Shown here: positions 25,284 to 33,328 of the stretch, piece after piece
Layout: each line of letters starts with the position of its first letter
Numbering within the stretch: position 1 is the first letter of the stretch
Assembly (NCBI RefSeq): GCF_001557325.1
Contig: NZ_LSJS01000054.1
Location: 1 to 49,434, forward strand
Direction: 5' to 3'
Source of the DNA: Erythrobacter donghaensis
Lineage (GTDB): Bacteria; Pseudomonadota; Alphaproteobacteria; Sphingomonadales; Sphingomonadaceae
DNA length: 49,434 nucleotides
The notes under the pieces: model-generated
The model's database searches: none
What the model saw: the letters and a program-made list of their open reading frames with translations, nothing else
What the model was told of the DNA's origin: nothing
Position numbers and translations under genes: made by a program

Positions 25284-26117
25284 TCAGGCCACCAGCCACT
25301 CGGCCTTGAGCGTCCCCCGGTGCCCCTCGGGCGCGAGCGCGGCGCGCAGCGCCTCGAGCAGCGGCGGCAGGGCTTGCGTGAAGGCATAGGGCGGGTTCAC
25401 GATGAACAGCCCCGCGCCGTTGTAGATCCCCGGCTGGTCGGCATCGTGGAGCCAGTGCTCGACATTGAGGAACTTGGGGATGCCGAGCCGCCGCAGCTTG
25501 TCCTTCCACAGCGCGTGCGCGGGCCGTTCCTTCAAGGGATACCAGATCACCGTCACCCCGTGCGCCCACTTGCGGTGCGCGGCGGCGAGGGTGGCGGTGA
25601 TGCGCGCGCGCTCGTCGGTCGCCTCGTAGGGCGGATCGACCACCACCACGCCGCGGGGGGTGCGGGTGGGGAGCAGGGCGGGCCACAGCTCGTAGGCGTC
25701 GCGGGTGTGGATGGCGGCGGGGGTGCCCTTCATCGCCTCGCGCAGCGAGCGGGCGTCCTCGGGGTGCTTCTCGTTGAGGATCAGCGCGTCCTGCGGGCGC
25801 AGAAGTTGCGCAAGGATGCGCGGGGATCCGGGGTAGAGGCGGGGTTCTGCGCCTGCCTCGTTCACCGCGCGCACGGCGGCGCGGTAGTCATCGAGCAGCG
25901 GGTTGGCATCCGCAAAGGCGCGCAGCACGCCGCCCGCCGCCTCGCCGGTGCGCCCGGCCTCGTCGCCCTGAAGGTCGTAGAGCCCACAGCCCGCATGGGT
26001 GTCGATCAGCGTCAGCGCGGATGGCTTGAGCTGGAGCGCGCGCACCAGCGCGATCAGCAGCGCGTGCTTGACGACATCGGCGCTGTTGCCGGCGTGGAAG
26101 GCGTGGCGGTAGTTCAT
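25284..26117 (-). CDS. rlmJ: 23S rRNA (adenine(2030)-N(6))-methyltransferase
   Basis: 277 aa. Starts MNYRHAFHAGNSADVVKHALL, the invariant RlmJ N terminus. The catalytic VVVDPPYE (DPPY motif for N6-adenine methylation) lies near residue 170, and GIYNGAGLFIVNPPYAF closes the fold. The SAM site is around LIDTHAGCGLYDL. It methylates A2030 of 23S rRNA. Its start codon overlaps the end of the upstream pseudouridine synthase gene, so two rRNA-modifying enzymes are coupled here, inside the photosynthesis cluster. Confidence 0.95.
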   Translation of the reverse strand: MNYRHAFHAGNSADVVKHALLIALVRALQLKPSALTLIDTHAGCGLYDLQGDEAGRTGEAAGGVLRAFADANPLLDDYRAAVRAVNEAGAEPRLYPGSPRILAQLLRPQDALILNEKHPEDARSLREAMKGTPAAIHTRDAYELWPALLPTRTPRGVVVVDPPYEATDERARITATLAAAHRKWAHGVTVIWYPLKERPAHALWKDKLRRLGIPKFLNVEHWLHDADQPGIYNGAGLFIVNPPYAFTQALPPLLEALRAALAPEGHRGTLKAEWLVA

Positions 26118-26662
26118 GCGGCGACCTCCCTGACCTCGCCGGGCGCGATGCCCTCGAGCGTCCAGTCGCCCACCGCCCAGCGCACCAGCCTGAGGGTGGG
26201 CAGACCCACCGCCGCGGTCATGCGCCGCACCTGCCGGTTACGGCCCTCGCGGATGGTGAGCGAGAGCCAGCAATCGGGGACGGACTTGCGCACCCGGATC
26301 GGCGGATCGCGCTCCCACAGGTCGGGCGGGGCGATGCGGGCGGCCTCGGCGGGCAGGGTCATCCCGTCGTTCAGCCGCACGCCCCTGCGCAAGGGTTCGA
26401 GCGCCGCGTCCTCGGGATCGCCCTCGACCTGCACGAGGTAGGTCTTGGGCAGCTTGAAGCGCGGATCGGCGATGCGCGCCTGCAGCCGCCCGTCGTCGGT
26501 GAGCAGCAGCAGCCCCTCGCTGTCGCGGTCGAGCCGGCCGGCGGGGTAGACGCCCTTCGTCGTGATGAAGTCGCTGAGGGTCGCGCGCGTGGTGGGCGAG
26601 CCCTTGTCGGTGAATTGCGAGAGCACGCCGAAGGGTTTGTTGAACAGGAGCAGCCGGGCCAT
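26114..26662 (-). CDS. rRNA large-subunit pseudouridine synthase, RsuA/RluE family
   Basis: 182 aa from ATG 26662. The catalytic Asp is in PAGRLDRDSEGLLLLTDDG (near residue 45), and the C-terminal TIREGRNRQVRRM is the family's second signature. MARLLLFNKPFGVLSQF and the absence of an S4 domain point to RluE-like enzymes (23S rRNA U2457 in E. coli), but the exact target is uncertain. Overlaps rlmJ by four bases (ATGA), so the two are translationally coupled. Confidence 0.88.
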   Translation of the reverse strand: MARLLLFNKPFGVLSQFTDKGSPTTRATLSDFITTKGVYPAGRLDRDSEGLLLLTDDGRLQARIADPRFKLPKTYLVQVEGDPEDAALEPLRRGVRLNDGMTLPAEAARIAPPDLWERDPPIRVRKSVPDCWLSLTIREGRNRQVRRMTAAVGLPTLRLVRWAVGDWTLEGIAPGEVREVAA

Positions 26663-26696
26663 CGCGCGCTCATATCGAGCGATTGCGGGTCTGTCT

Positions 26697-26855
26697 TTAC
26701 TCGGGTGCCTGCGGCCCCTCGCGCTCGGCAGCCTCGCGCGCCTCCCGCTCGGCGCGGGTCTGCTTGAGCTTGCGGTCCATGGCGATGTATTGCCACAGCC
26801 CGAAGGCGACCGCGACGCCATAGAACAGCCCGATCTCGATCCAGCCGAAGTTCAT
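26697..26855 (-). CDS. Small single-pass membrane protein coupled to bchO
   Basis: 52 aa from ATG 26855. Its start overlaps the bchO stop codon (ATGA), which is the main evidence that it is real. Residues 4-24 (GWIEIGLFYGVAVAFGLWQYI) form one membrane helix; the rest is a highly charged, probably helical cytoplasmic tail (KLKQTRAEREAREAAERE). I do not recognise a named family. Position as the last gene of bchI-D-O suggests co-expression with Mg-chelatase. Confidence 0.7.
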   Translation of the reverse strand: MNFGWIEIGLFYGVAVAFGLWQYIAMDRKLKQTRAEREAREAAEREGPQAPE

Positions 26856-27742
26856 CGCCCCACCTCTCCCGCACCTGCTGCCACGAGGAACGCCGCGATC
26901 CGCGCGGCGATGCCTTCCGGCGCTTCCTCGTGGGCCAAATGGCCGAGGCGGGGAAGGAGTTCCAGCCGCGCGTTGGGCAGCCAGCCCGCGGCATCGCGCG
27001 CCCAGTCGGGCGGGATCGCGGGGTCGTTGGCGCCGTGGAGCAGCAGCACCGGATTGCGCACCGCGTCCATCTGTTCGCGCAGGGCGGGCAGGTCCCAGTT
27101 CGCCATCATCGCGAGCGCCCCGCCCGCGTGGCCGGGGTGCTTGAGCAGCCTGGCGTAACAGGCGAGACCCTCGCGATCGATCCGCGAGTGGGTCGAGCGC
27201 CACAGGAACCTCTCCGCCCCGCCGACAAGGTCGATGCTGCCGGTGAAGATGCGCGGCACCAGCGGATTGACGAACAGCGTCTTGGCGATGGCGGGGAAGA
27301 TCTGGGCGAGGGCTCCGGGGAAGGGGCGCAAGGCGGCGCTGAGGCCGATGATCGGACCCTCGTGGGCATGATCCAGCGCCAGTTGCAGCGCAATCGCCGC
27401 GCCGGCGGAGTGGCCGATGATCGCGGCGGGCGTGACCTCGAGCGCCTCCAGCAGCCGCGCCACCTCGCGCGCCATCGCGGGCAGGCTCATGGCATAGGCA
27501 TCGTGGCCGGTGGTGAAGGCGTGGCGGGGGAGGTCGGGGGCGATGACGTCGTGATGCTCGGCCAGCAGCGGCATCAGGGAGCGCCACGAATGCACCGAGG
27601 CGCCGGTGCCGTGGAGGAGGAGGAGCGGCGGTCCCGCTCCCATCCGCTGTACATGCCAGCGCGCCGCGCCGACCGGCACGAAGGTGCTCGCCGCGCGGTG
27701 CGGCCAGATCAGGCCCTCAGCGTTCCAGTCGAGCGCGCTCAT
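26852..27742 (-). CDS. bchO: Magnesium chelatase-associated alpha/beta hydrolase
   Basis: 296 aa from ATG 27742, overlapping the bchD stop. Alpha/beta-hydrolase fold: oxyanion LLLLHGTGASVHSW, nucleophile elbow IGHSAGAAIALQLALDHAHEGPIIGLSAALRPF with Ser in GHSAG, and a C-terminal LGHLAHEEAPE with the catalytic His. The opening LDWNAEGLIWPHRAASTFVPVG is specific for BchO. Role in bacteriochlorophyll synthesis is inferred from conserved linkage to bchI and bchD; its substrate is not established. Confidence 0.93.
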   Translation of the reverse strand: MSALDWNAEGLIWPHRAASTFVPVGAARWHVQRMGAGPPLLLLHGTGASVHSWRSLMPLLAEHHDVIAPDLPRHAFTTGHDAYAMSLPAMAREVARLLEALEVTPAAIIGHSAGAAIALQLALDHAHEGPIIGLSAALRPFPGALAQIFPAIAKTLFVNPLVPRIFTGSIDLVGGAERFLWRSTHSRIDREGLACYARLLKHPGHAGGALAMMANWDLPALREQMDAVRNPVLLLHGANDPAIPPDWARDAAGWLPNARLELLPRLGHLAHEEAPEGIAARIAAFLVAAGAGEVGR

Positions 27743-29445
27743 GCCGCGCGGGCCGGAGATGGCCCGACGGCGTCGATCGCCTGCTTGAGCATCCGCGCAT
27801 CGGCGCGGGGGAGGGCGAGGAAACGGCCTCCCAGGGCGGCCGCCAGCGCAGCGCCCTCGGGGCCGGGGCGGGCGGAGATGTCGACCACCAGCGCGTCGAT
27901 GCCGCGCGCGGCGATGGCCTTGGCGGCAGTCTCCGCATCCTTGGCGGCCTGCGGGCGTCCCGGAGAGCCGTCGGCGGCGGTATTCGCTCTGCCATCGGTG
28001 AGGATCACCAGCGCGGCGCTGCGGCCCTTGGCGATCACGGCCTCGGCCACCTCGCGCGCGGCGTTGAGGCCGAGCGCCAGCGGCGTCCCCCCGCCGCCGG
28101 GCAGTTCGGCCAGCGTCCGCCGCGCGCGGGTGAGCGAGCGGGTGGGGGGGAGCAGCAGCTCGGCGCTCGTGCCCCGGAAGGCGACCAGCGCCACCTCCGA
28201 GCGGGTGACATAGGCCTGCGCCAGCATCAGCTCGACCGCGCCCTTGGCCTCGGCGAGCCGCGCCGCCGCCGCCGAGCCGCTCGCGTCGACCGCAAAGATC
28301 GTGACGCGGGCGGCGCGTTCCTCGAAGCGGCGGATGCGCAGGTCTTCCTTGCGCATGATGATTGGGGCATCGGCGTCCGCGCCCTGTTCCTTGCGCCGCA
28401 CCGCCTGCCACGGGACGGCGGCGCGCAGGGAATCGATCAGCGCCAGCTTGTGCCCGCCCCTCGGCATTCCGGGCCGCGCGCCCAGCGGCTTGCCGCGGGT
28501 CGCCGCCTTGCGCTTCTGCCCGGTGCCGCTCGACGCCGCGCGCCGCGGGGCCTTTCCTTGCGCGAGTTGTTCAAGCAGCCCCGCCGGGATCGCGGCCTTC
28601 GCCGCCGCGACGAGGATCTCGGAGAGGTCGGGTTCGGGCTGCTGCCGGTCGATGTTGGATTGGTCCTCGGGGGATCCATCAGGGGGCGGAGCAGGAGGCT
28701 CCTCGGGCGGGGCCTCGGGAGCCTCCTGCGGCGGCAGGCGCGTGGCCCGCGGCGCAAGAACAAGCCGCACCGCCGCCGCATGATCCGATGTGTTCGTAAC
28801 CGAGCGCCCCTCAAGCGCTGCGATGCCGCGGGCGGCTTCGCCGGCGACGATCAGCGCGCGCAGGCTCTCTACCCCGAGCGCCTCTGCGGTCGCGGCGAGC
28901 GCGCGCAGGTCACCCTCGGCAAGCGGCGCGACATCGGCGAGCCTGCCTGCCGCTGGGGCCAGCGTCACCCCCTGCCAGCGGCGCGAGGCGCAAAGGTCGC
29001 ACAGGAAGGCCAGCCTTTCGGTGAGGCTCGCGGGCGGCGCTTCCTCCGGCTCCACCGCATCGTCGAGCAGCACCAGCGCCGTGCTGCCTTCGTCCAGCGC
29101 CTGCGCCAGCCGTCCGGCGATGCTTGCGTCCATCCGCTCGGCCATGCCGGCGATCAAGGCACCGCCGCGCGCCTCCTCGATCAGCCCGGTCTGGCGGATC
29201 GGCTTTCCCGCCGAGAGGCTCGCCGCAAGGTCGATCCCGCCCAGCAGCCGCTCGTCATCGACATGGCCGGGCAGGCGGCGCAGCGGCAGGGCCTCGGCGA
29301 GCGCGGCCACCAGCGCCTCGCGCGCCGGGCTGCTTCCGCGCAGGGTGAGCCCCTTGAAGGTGCCGGGCGCGAGAACGAACAGCCGCGCCGCCAGCACCGC
29401 GTCCCCAAGCGGATCGGCTTGCGGATCGGCGGGGGCGGGCGTCAT
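27739..29445 (-). CDS. bchD: Magnesium chelatase subunit D
   Basis: 568 aa from ATG 29445, overlapping the bchI stop. An inactive AAA+ domain (residues about 1-230) with no intact Walker A precedes an acidic, proline-rich hinge (PQEAPEAPPEEPPAPPPDGS), then a von Willebrand A domain with MIDAS motif VDASGSAAAARL, and VILTDGRANTAADG. It forms the hexameric platform with BchI that drives insertion of Mg2+ into protoporphyrin IX by BchH (not in this window). Length and order are normal. Confidence 0.95.
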   Translation of the reverse strand: MTPAPADPQADPLGDAVLAARLFVLAPGTFKGLTLRGSSPAREALVAALAEALPLRRLPGHVDDERLLGGIDLAASLSAGKPIRQTGLIEEARGGALIAGMAERMDASIAGRLAQALDEGSTALVLLDDAVEPEEAPPASLTERLAFLCDLCASRRWQGVTLAPAAGRLADVAPLAEGDLRALAATAEALGVESLRALIVAGEAARGIAALEGRSVTNTSDHAAAVRLVLAPRATRLPPQEAPEAPPEEPPAPPPDGSPEDQSNIDRQQPEPDLSEILVAAAKAAIPAGLLEQLAQGKAPRRAASSGTGQKRKAATRGKPLGARPGMPRGGHKLALIDSLRAAVPWQAVRRKEQGADADAPIIMRKEDLRIRRFEERAARVTIFAVDASGSAAAARLAEAKGAVELMLAQAYVTRSEVALVAFRGTSAELLLPPTRSLTRARRTLAELPGGGGTPLALGLNAAREVAEAVIAKGRSAALVILTDGRANTAADGSPGRPQAAKDAETAAKAIAARGIDALVVDISARPGPEGAALAAALGGRFLALPRADARMLKQAIDAVGPSPARAA

Positions 29446-30443
29446 CCGAACAGCTCGGCGATCGCTCGGGTGATGCGCGCGGTGGAGCCGGTCTCGTCGA
29501 GCACGTCGCGCCGCAACCGGTGGCGCAGCGCGGAAGGGGCGATGGCGATCAGATGCTTGCGGGTGACCTTCTTCGCCCCCTCGAGCGCGGCCAGCGCGCG
29601 GGCGGCGCGCATCAGCGTGAGCTCGCCGCGCAGACCGTCGGCGCCGACCGCAAGGCACAGCTCGGCGGCATCGCGCAGCACGTCCTCGCCGGGGGTGAGC
29701 TTGGGCAGCTTGGCCTTGCCCTTGGCGACCTGCTTGAGGATCGTCTCGTCCGCCTCAGCCCAGCGCGCGGCGAAGCCTTCGGGGTCGGCCTCGTTCTCGG
29801 CGACCAGCTTCATGATCGCGATGCGGGTGTCGATATCCTTGGGCGTCCTCACCTCGACCGAGAGCCCGAAGCGGTCGAGCAGCTGCGGGCGCAGCTCGCC
29901 CTCCTCGGGGTTGCCGCTGCCGATCAGCACGAACTTGGCCGGGTGGCGGACCGACAGCCCCTCACGCTCGACCACGTTCTCGCCCGAGGCGGCAACGTCG
30001 AGCAGCAGGTCGACGAGGTGGTCTTCGAGCAGGTTGATCTCGTCGATATAGAGGAACCCGCGATGGGCCTTGGCGAGCAGCCCCGGCTCGAAGGCCTTCT
30101 CGCCCGAGCGCAGCGCGCGTTCCAGATCGAGGCTGCCGATCACCCTGTCCTCTGTCGCGCCCAAGGGCATGTCGACGAAGGGCACGGGGCGCTTGACCAG
30201 CTTGCCCTGCCCGCAGACGTCCGGGTAGCGCGCCTGATCGTCCTTCGAGGCACCATAGGGGCAGCCGTCTGCCGCCATGATCGGCGGGAGCAGGCCCGCG
30301 AGCGCGCGCGCCGCGGTGCTCTTGCCGGTGCCGCGGTCGCCGAAGACCATGACCCCGCCGATCGAAGGGTCCACCGCCGCGATCAGCAGCGCCTGTTTCA
30401 TCTCGTCCTGACCGACGATCGCGGAGAAGGGGAAGCGTGCCAT
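29442..30443 (-). CDS. bchI: Magnesium chelatase ATPase subunit I
   Basis: 333 aa AAA+ ATPase: FPFSAIVGQDEMKQALLIAAVDPSIGGVMVFGDRGTGKST contains the Walker A motif near residue 38; LYIDEINLLEDHLVDLLLDVAASG contains Walker B; GSGNPEEGELRPQLLDRFGLSVEV is sensor 1 and the Arg-finger region. It powers Mg2+ insertion into protoporphyrin IX. First gene of the overlapping bchI-bchD-bchO operon. A PpsR-like palindrome with one mismatch (30488-30505) lies 45 bases upstream. Confidence 0.96.
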   Translation of the reverse strand: MARFPFSAIVGQDEMKQALLIAAVDPSIGGVMVFGDRGTGKSTAARALAGLLPPIMAADGCPYGASKDDQARYPDVCGQGKLVKRPVPFVDMPLGATEDRVIGSLDLERALRSGEKAFEPGLLAKAHRGFLYIDEINLLEDHLVDLLLDVAASGENVVEREGLSVRHPAKFVLIGSGNPEEGELRPQLLDRFGLSVEVRTPKDIDTRIAIMKLVAENEADPEGFAARWAEADETILKQVAKGKAKLPKLTPGEDVLRDAAELCLAVGADGLRGELTLMRAARALAALEGAKKVTRKHLIAIAPSALRHRLRRDVLDETGSTARITRAIAELFG

Positions 30444-30487
30444 TATCGGCGCTTGTGAACCTTCCGGGCGCTTTGGACAAGCGGAAG

Positions 30488-30505
30488 TGACAGGCTGGCC
30501 TGACA
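30488..30505. promoter_or_regulatory. Degenerate PpsR-like palindrome upstream of bchI
   Basis: TGACAGGCTGGCCTGACA has the length and symmetry of TGT-N12-ACA but with TGA in the left half-site; the core CAGGC-TG-GCCTG is a perfect inverted repeat. It lies between bchI and the end of the iron permease gene. A weak PpsR site is plausible, not certain. Confidence 0.4.
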
Positions 30506-30512
30506 GTTTTGC

Positions 30513-32207
30513 TTATCGCTTCCCCAGCCGGTTCAGCACCAGCACCGGCAGCAACCCCGCCGCCAGCAGGATCAGCGCCGGGATCGCCGCCTCGACCAGC
30601 CGCTCGTCGCCCGCCAGGCGATAGGTGCGGGTGGCGAGGGTTTCGAGGTTGAAGGGGCGCAGGATCAGGGTGGCGGGCAGCTCGCGCAGGGTGTCGATGA
30701 ACACCAGCGCGGCCGCCCCGGCAAGGCTCGGGGCGAGGAGCGGGGCGTAGATCCGCGCGAGCACCCGCGAGGGCGACGCGCCGAGGCTCCGCGCGGCGGC
30801 GTCGAGGGCGGGGGGGATGCGGGCGAGGCCCCCGCTCACGCTGTTGTAGGCAACCGTCATGAAGCGCACGCCCAGCGCATAGACCAGCACCGCGCTCGTC
30901 CCCGTCAGCAGCAGCCCGCCGCTCCAGCCGAGGCTGTCTCGGGCGAAGCGGGTGAGCGCGATGTCGAAGGCTCCGAGCGGCGCCAGCAGGCCCACCGCGA
31001 GCAAGGCGCCGGGCAGCGCATAGCCGAGCGTCGCCAGCCGGATCGCGCCTGCGGTCACCCGCGAGCCCGAGCGCGCGCGGGCGAAGGCGAGCAGCAGCGC
31101 GGCAGCCACGCACAGCCCCGCCGCGACGCTGCCGAGCCACAGGCTGGCGCGCAGATAGGTCGCGAGGTCGCCCGCAGCGGCTTGCGCTGTCGGGGTCATG
31201 GCGAGGCTGACGAGGTAACCGGCGGGCGCCACGAAGCCGAGCAGCACCGGGGCGAGGCAGGCGGCGAAGGCCAGCGCCTTGCCCGCGGGAGAAAGGTGCA
31301 CCAGCGGCTCGTCGGTCTCGCGCGCCGCAAGCCCGTCGCGGCTGTCGCTGCGCCCGCGCCGCGTGTAGGCCTCCCACGCGACCAGCGCGATGACGAAGAC
31401 CAGCATGACGGCGGCAAGCTTGAGCGCGGCGGGCTTGTCCCCCATCGCCAGCCACGCGCGGAAGATGCCGGTCGAGAAAGTCGGGATGGCGAAATATTCG
31501 GCGACCCCGAAGTCGGCGAGCACCTCCATCAACACCAGCGCGAGGCCCCCGGCTATGGCGGGCCGCGCTGCGGGGAGGGCGACCTTCCAGAAGGCGCGGC
31601 CAGGCGCGGCGCCAAGGCTCCTTGCGGCGCGGAACTGGGTGCGGCTCTGGGTGGCGAATGCCGTGCGCGCGAGGAGGTAGACATAGGGGTAGAGCACGAT
31701 CCCCAGCACGAAGGCCCCGCCGGGGAGCGAACGGATGTCGGGGAACCAGTAGTCTCCCGGCCCCCACCCCGCCCATGCGCGCAGGGCGCTCTGCACCGGC
31801 CCGGCGAAATCGAGCAGCCCCGCATAGACATAGGCCGCCAGATAGGCCGGGAGCGCCAGCGGCAGCACCAGTGCCCAGCCCAGCACGCCGCGTCCGGGAA
31901 AGCGGGTGGCGGCGACCAGCCAGGCGGTGCCGGTGCCGATCCCGCCCGCGATGCTGCCTGCGAGCAGCATCAGAAGGCCGGTGTTGGCGATGTAGGTCGG
32001 CAGCACGGTCCCCGCCAGCGCGCCGAGGGTTCCTCCGCGCGCGCCGCCCCCCAGCGCCGCCCAGCCAATCGCGGCGATCGGCAGGCCGACCAGCGCCGCC
32101 AGCGCCAGCGCGCCCAGCGTCCAGCCGCCCGCGCCCGCCGGCCCGCTTGCAGCCCCGCTGGCAGTTCGCCTAAGGCGGCCTACCGGTAAATCTGCGGACA
32201 GCGCCAT
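30513..32207 (-). CDS. Ferric iron ABC transporter permease (FbpB/FutB family)
   Basis: 564 aa with two tandem six-helix permease units. Each has the EAA-type loop that docks the ATPase: AARSLGAAPGRAFWKVALP in the first and AAARSLGASPSRVLARIYAP in the second, a hallmark of FbpB/SfuB. EVLADFGVAEYFAIPTFSTGIFRAW is also characteristic. Its ATG (32205-32207) shares base 32207 with the TTG start of the divergent ATPase gene. The true start may be a little downstream, since the first about 28 residues are low-complexity before the first helix (WTLGALALAALVGLPIAAI). Works with the ATPase and lipoprotein on its right. Confidence 0.9.
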   Translation of the reverse strand: MALSADLPVGRLRRTASGAASGPAGAGGWTLGALALAALVGLPIAAIGWAALGGGARGGTLGALAGTVLPTYIANTGLLMLLAGSIAGGIGTGTAWLVAATRFPGRGVLGWALVLPLALPAYLAAYVYAGLLDFAGPVQSALRAWAGWGPGDYWFPDIRSLPGGAFVLGIVLYPYVYLLARTAFATQSRTQFRAARSLGAAPGRAFWKVALPAARPAIAGGLALVLMEVLADFGVAEYFAIPTFSTGIFRAWLAMGDKPAALKLAAVMLVFVIALVAWEAYTRRGRSDSRDGLAARETDEPLVHLSPAGKALAFAACLAPVLLGFVAPAGYLVSLAMTPTAQAAAGDLATYLRASLWLGSVAAGLCVAAALLLAFARARSGSRVTAGAIRLATLGYALPGALLAVGLLAPLGAFDIALTRFARDSLGWSGGLLLTGTSAVLVYALGVRFMTVAYNSVSGGLARIPPALDAAARSLGASPSRVLARIYAPLLAPSLAGAAALVFIDTLRELPATLILRPFNLETLATRTYRLAGDERLVEAAIPALILLAAGLLPVLVLNRLGKR

Positions 32208-33229
32208 TGAGCCTCGAATTTCGACATATTGCCCATGCTTACGGTGCGGTGCGGGCGCTGGAGGACGTGAGCTTCACCGCGCCCGCGGGGGAGATCACCT
32301 GCCTGCTTGGCGCGTCGGGTTGCGGGAAGTCAACGCTTTTGGGCCTCGCGGCGGGGCTCCTGCGCGTGCAGCGAGGCGAGATCGCGCTGGGTGAGGAGGT
32401 GCTGGCGGACCCCGCGCACAACCCCCCGCCCGAAGCGCGCCCTGTCGGCCTCGTGTTCCAGGACGGCGCGCTGTTCCCGCACATGACGCTGGCCGCCAAC
32501 GTCGCCTTCGGCCTCCCGCGCGAGCGCCGCTCCGAGGCGGACGCGTGGCTCGCCAAGGTGGGTCTGGCGGGCATGGGCGCGCGCTTCCCTCACGAATTGT
32601 CGGGCGGCCAGCAGCAGCGCGCCGCGCTCGCCCGGGCGATGGCGCCCGAGCCGCAGGTGCTCTTGATGGACGAGCCCTTCGCCAGCGTCGACATCGTGCT
32701 GCGCCGGGCCCTGCGCCGCGAATGCCGTATCCTGCTGCGCGAGGCGGGCTCGACCGTGATCCTCGTCACCCATGACCCCACCGAGGCGCTCGATATCGGC
32801 GACCGGATCGCGGTGATGGAGGCGGGGCGCATCGTCCAGTTCGGCACGCCGCTGGAGCTCCACGAGGCGCCCGCCACCGCCGCCGTCGGCGCGATCTTCT
32901 CGGGCGCGCAAGTGGTGCCGGGGATGGTCGCCGAAGGGGGGCTCGATACCGCCTTCGGGCTGTGGCCGTTCGCGAGCCTCATGGGCGAATTGCCCGAGGG
33001 GGCGGGGCAGCTCGATCTGCTGGTGCAGGCTGACCGCCTCGTGCCTGTCGCCGATGTGCGCGGCGGGCGGGTGCGCGACATCCATCCGCTGGGGCCCCGC
33101 GCCCGCGTCCTGCTCGACGGCGCGGACGGGGCGGCGATCACGATCGAGACCGCGCTGACGGTCGATCCGGCGCGCAGCTACAGCGTCATTCCCGATCCGC
33201 ACAGCGTGCGCGCCTTTGCGCGATATTGA
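32207..33229 (+). CDS. Ferric iron ABC transporter ATP-binding protein (FbpC family)
   Basis: 340 aa from TTG 32207. Complete nucleotide-binding domain: Walker A GASGCGKST, Q-loop FQDGALFPHMT, signature LSGGQQQRAALARA, Walker B VLLMDEPFASVD, H-loop VTHD. The C-terminal about 120 residues resemble the regulatory/TOBE extension of Fe3+ importers. The start cannot move far downstream without losing the first beta strand (LEFRHIAHAYG), so the start-codon overlap with the divergent permease gene is probably real. No clear ribosome-binding site precedes the TTG. Confidence 0.9.
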   Translation: MSLEFRHIAHAYGAVRALEDVSFTAPAGEITCLLGASGCGKSTLLGLAAGLLRVQRGEIALGEEVLADPAHNPPPEARPVGLVFQDGALFPHMTLAANVAFGLPRERRSEADAWLAKVGLAGMGARFPHELSGGQQQRAALARAMAPEPQVLLMDEPFASVDIVLRRALRRECRILLREAGSTVILVTHDPTEALDIGDRIAVMEAGRIVQFGTPLELHEAPATAAVGAIFSGAQVVPGMVAEGGLDTAFGLWPFASLMGELPEGAGQLDLLVQADRLVPVADVRGGRVRDIHPLGPRARVLLDGADGAAITIETALTVDPARSYSVIPDPHSVRAFARY

Positions 33230-33268
33230 CGCCGGTTCGCGGTTCTGTCTTGCGCAGCCAGCGATAAT

Positions 33269-33288
33269 ATTGCAAGTCATTCGCAAAT
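33269..33288. promoter_or_regulatory. Fur-box-like element before iron-binding lipoprotein gene
   Basis: Reading ATTGCAAGTCATTCGCAAAT, it is an imperfect inverted repeat (TTGCAA...TTCGCAA) with the central TCATT of Fur boxes; the opposite strand reads GCGAATGACTTGCAA. It lies 41 bases before the lipoprotein start. Consistent with iron-starvation control; the exact alphaproteobacterial Fur consensus was not tested. Confidence 0.5.
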
Positions 33289-33328
33289 ACCTGCCTCTCA
33301 AGCGTCTGCCGCGAAAGCCTCCCACCCG

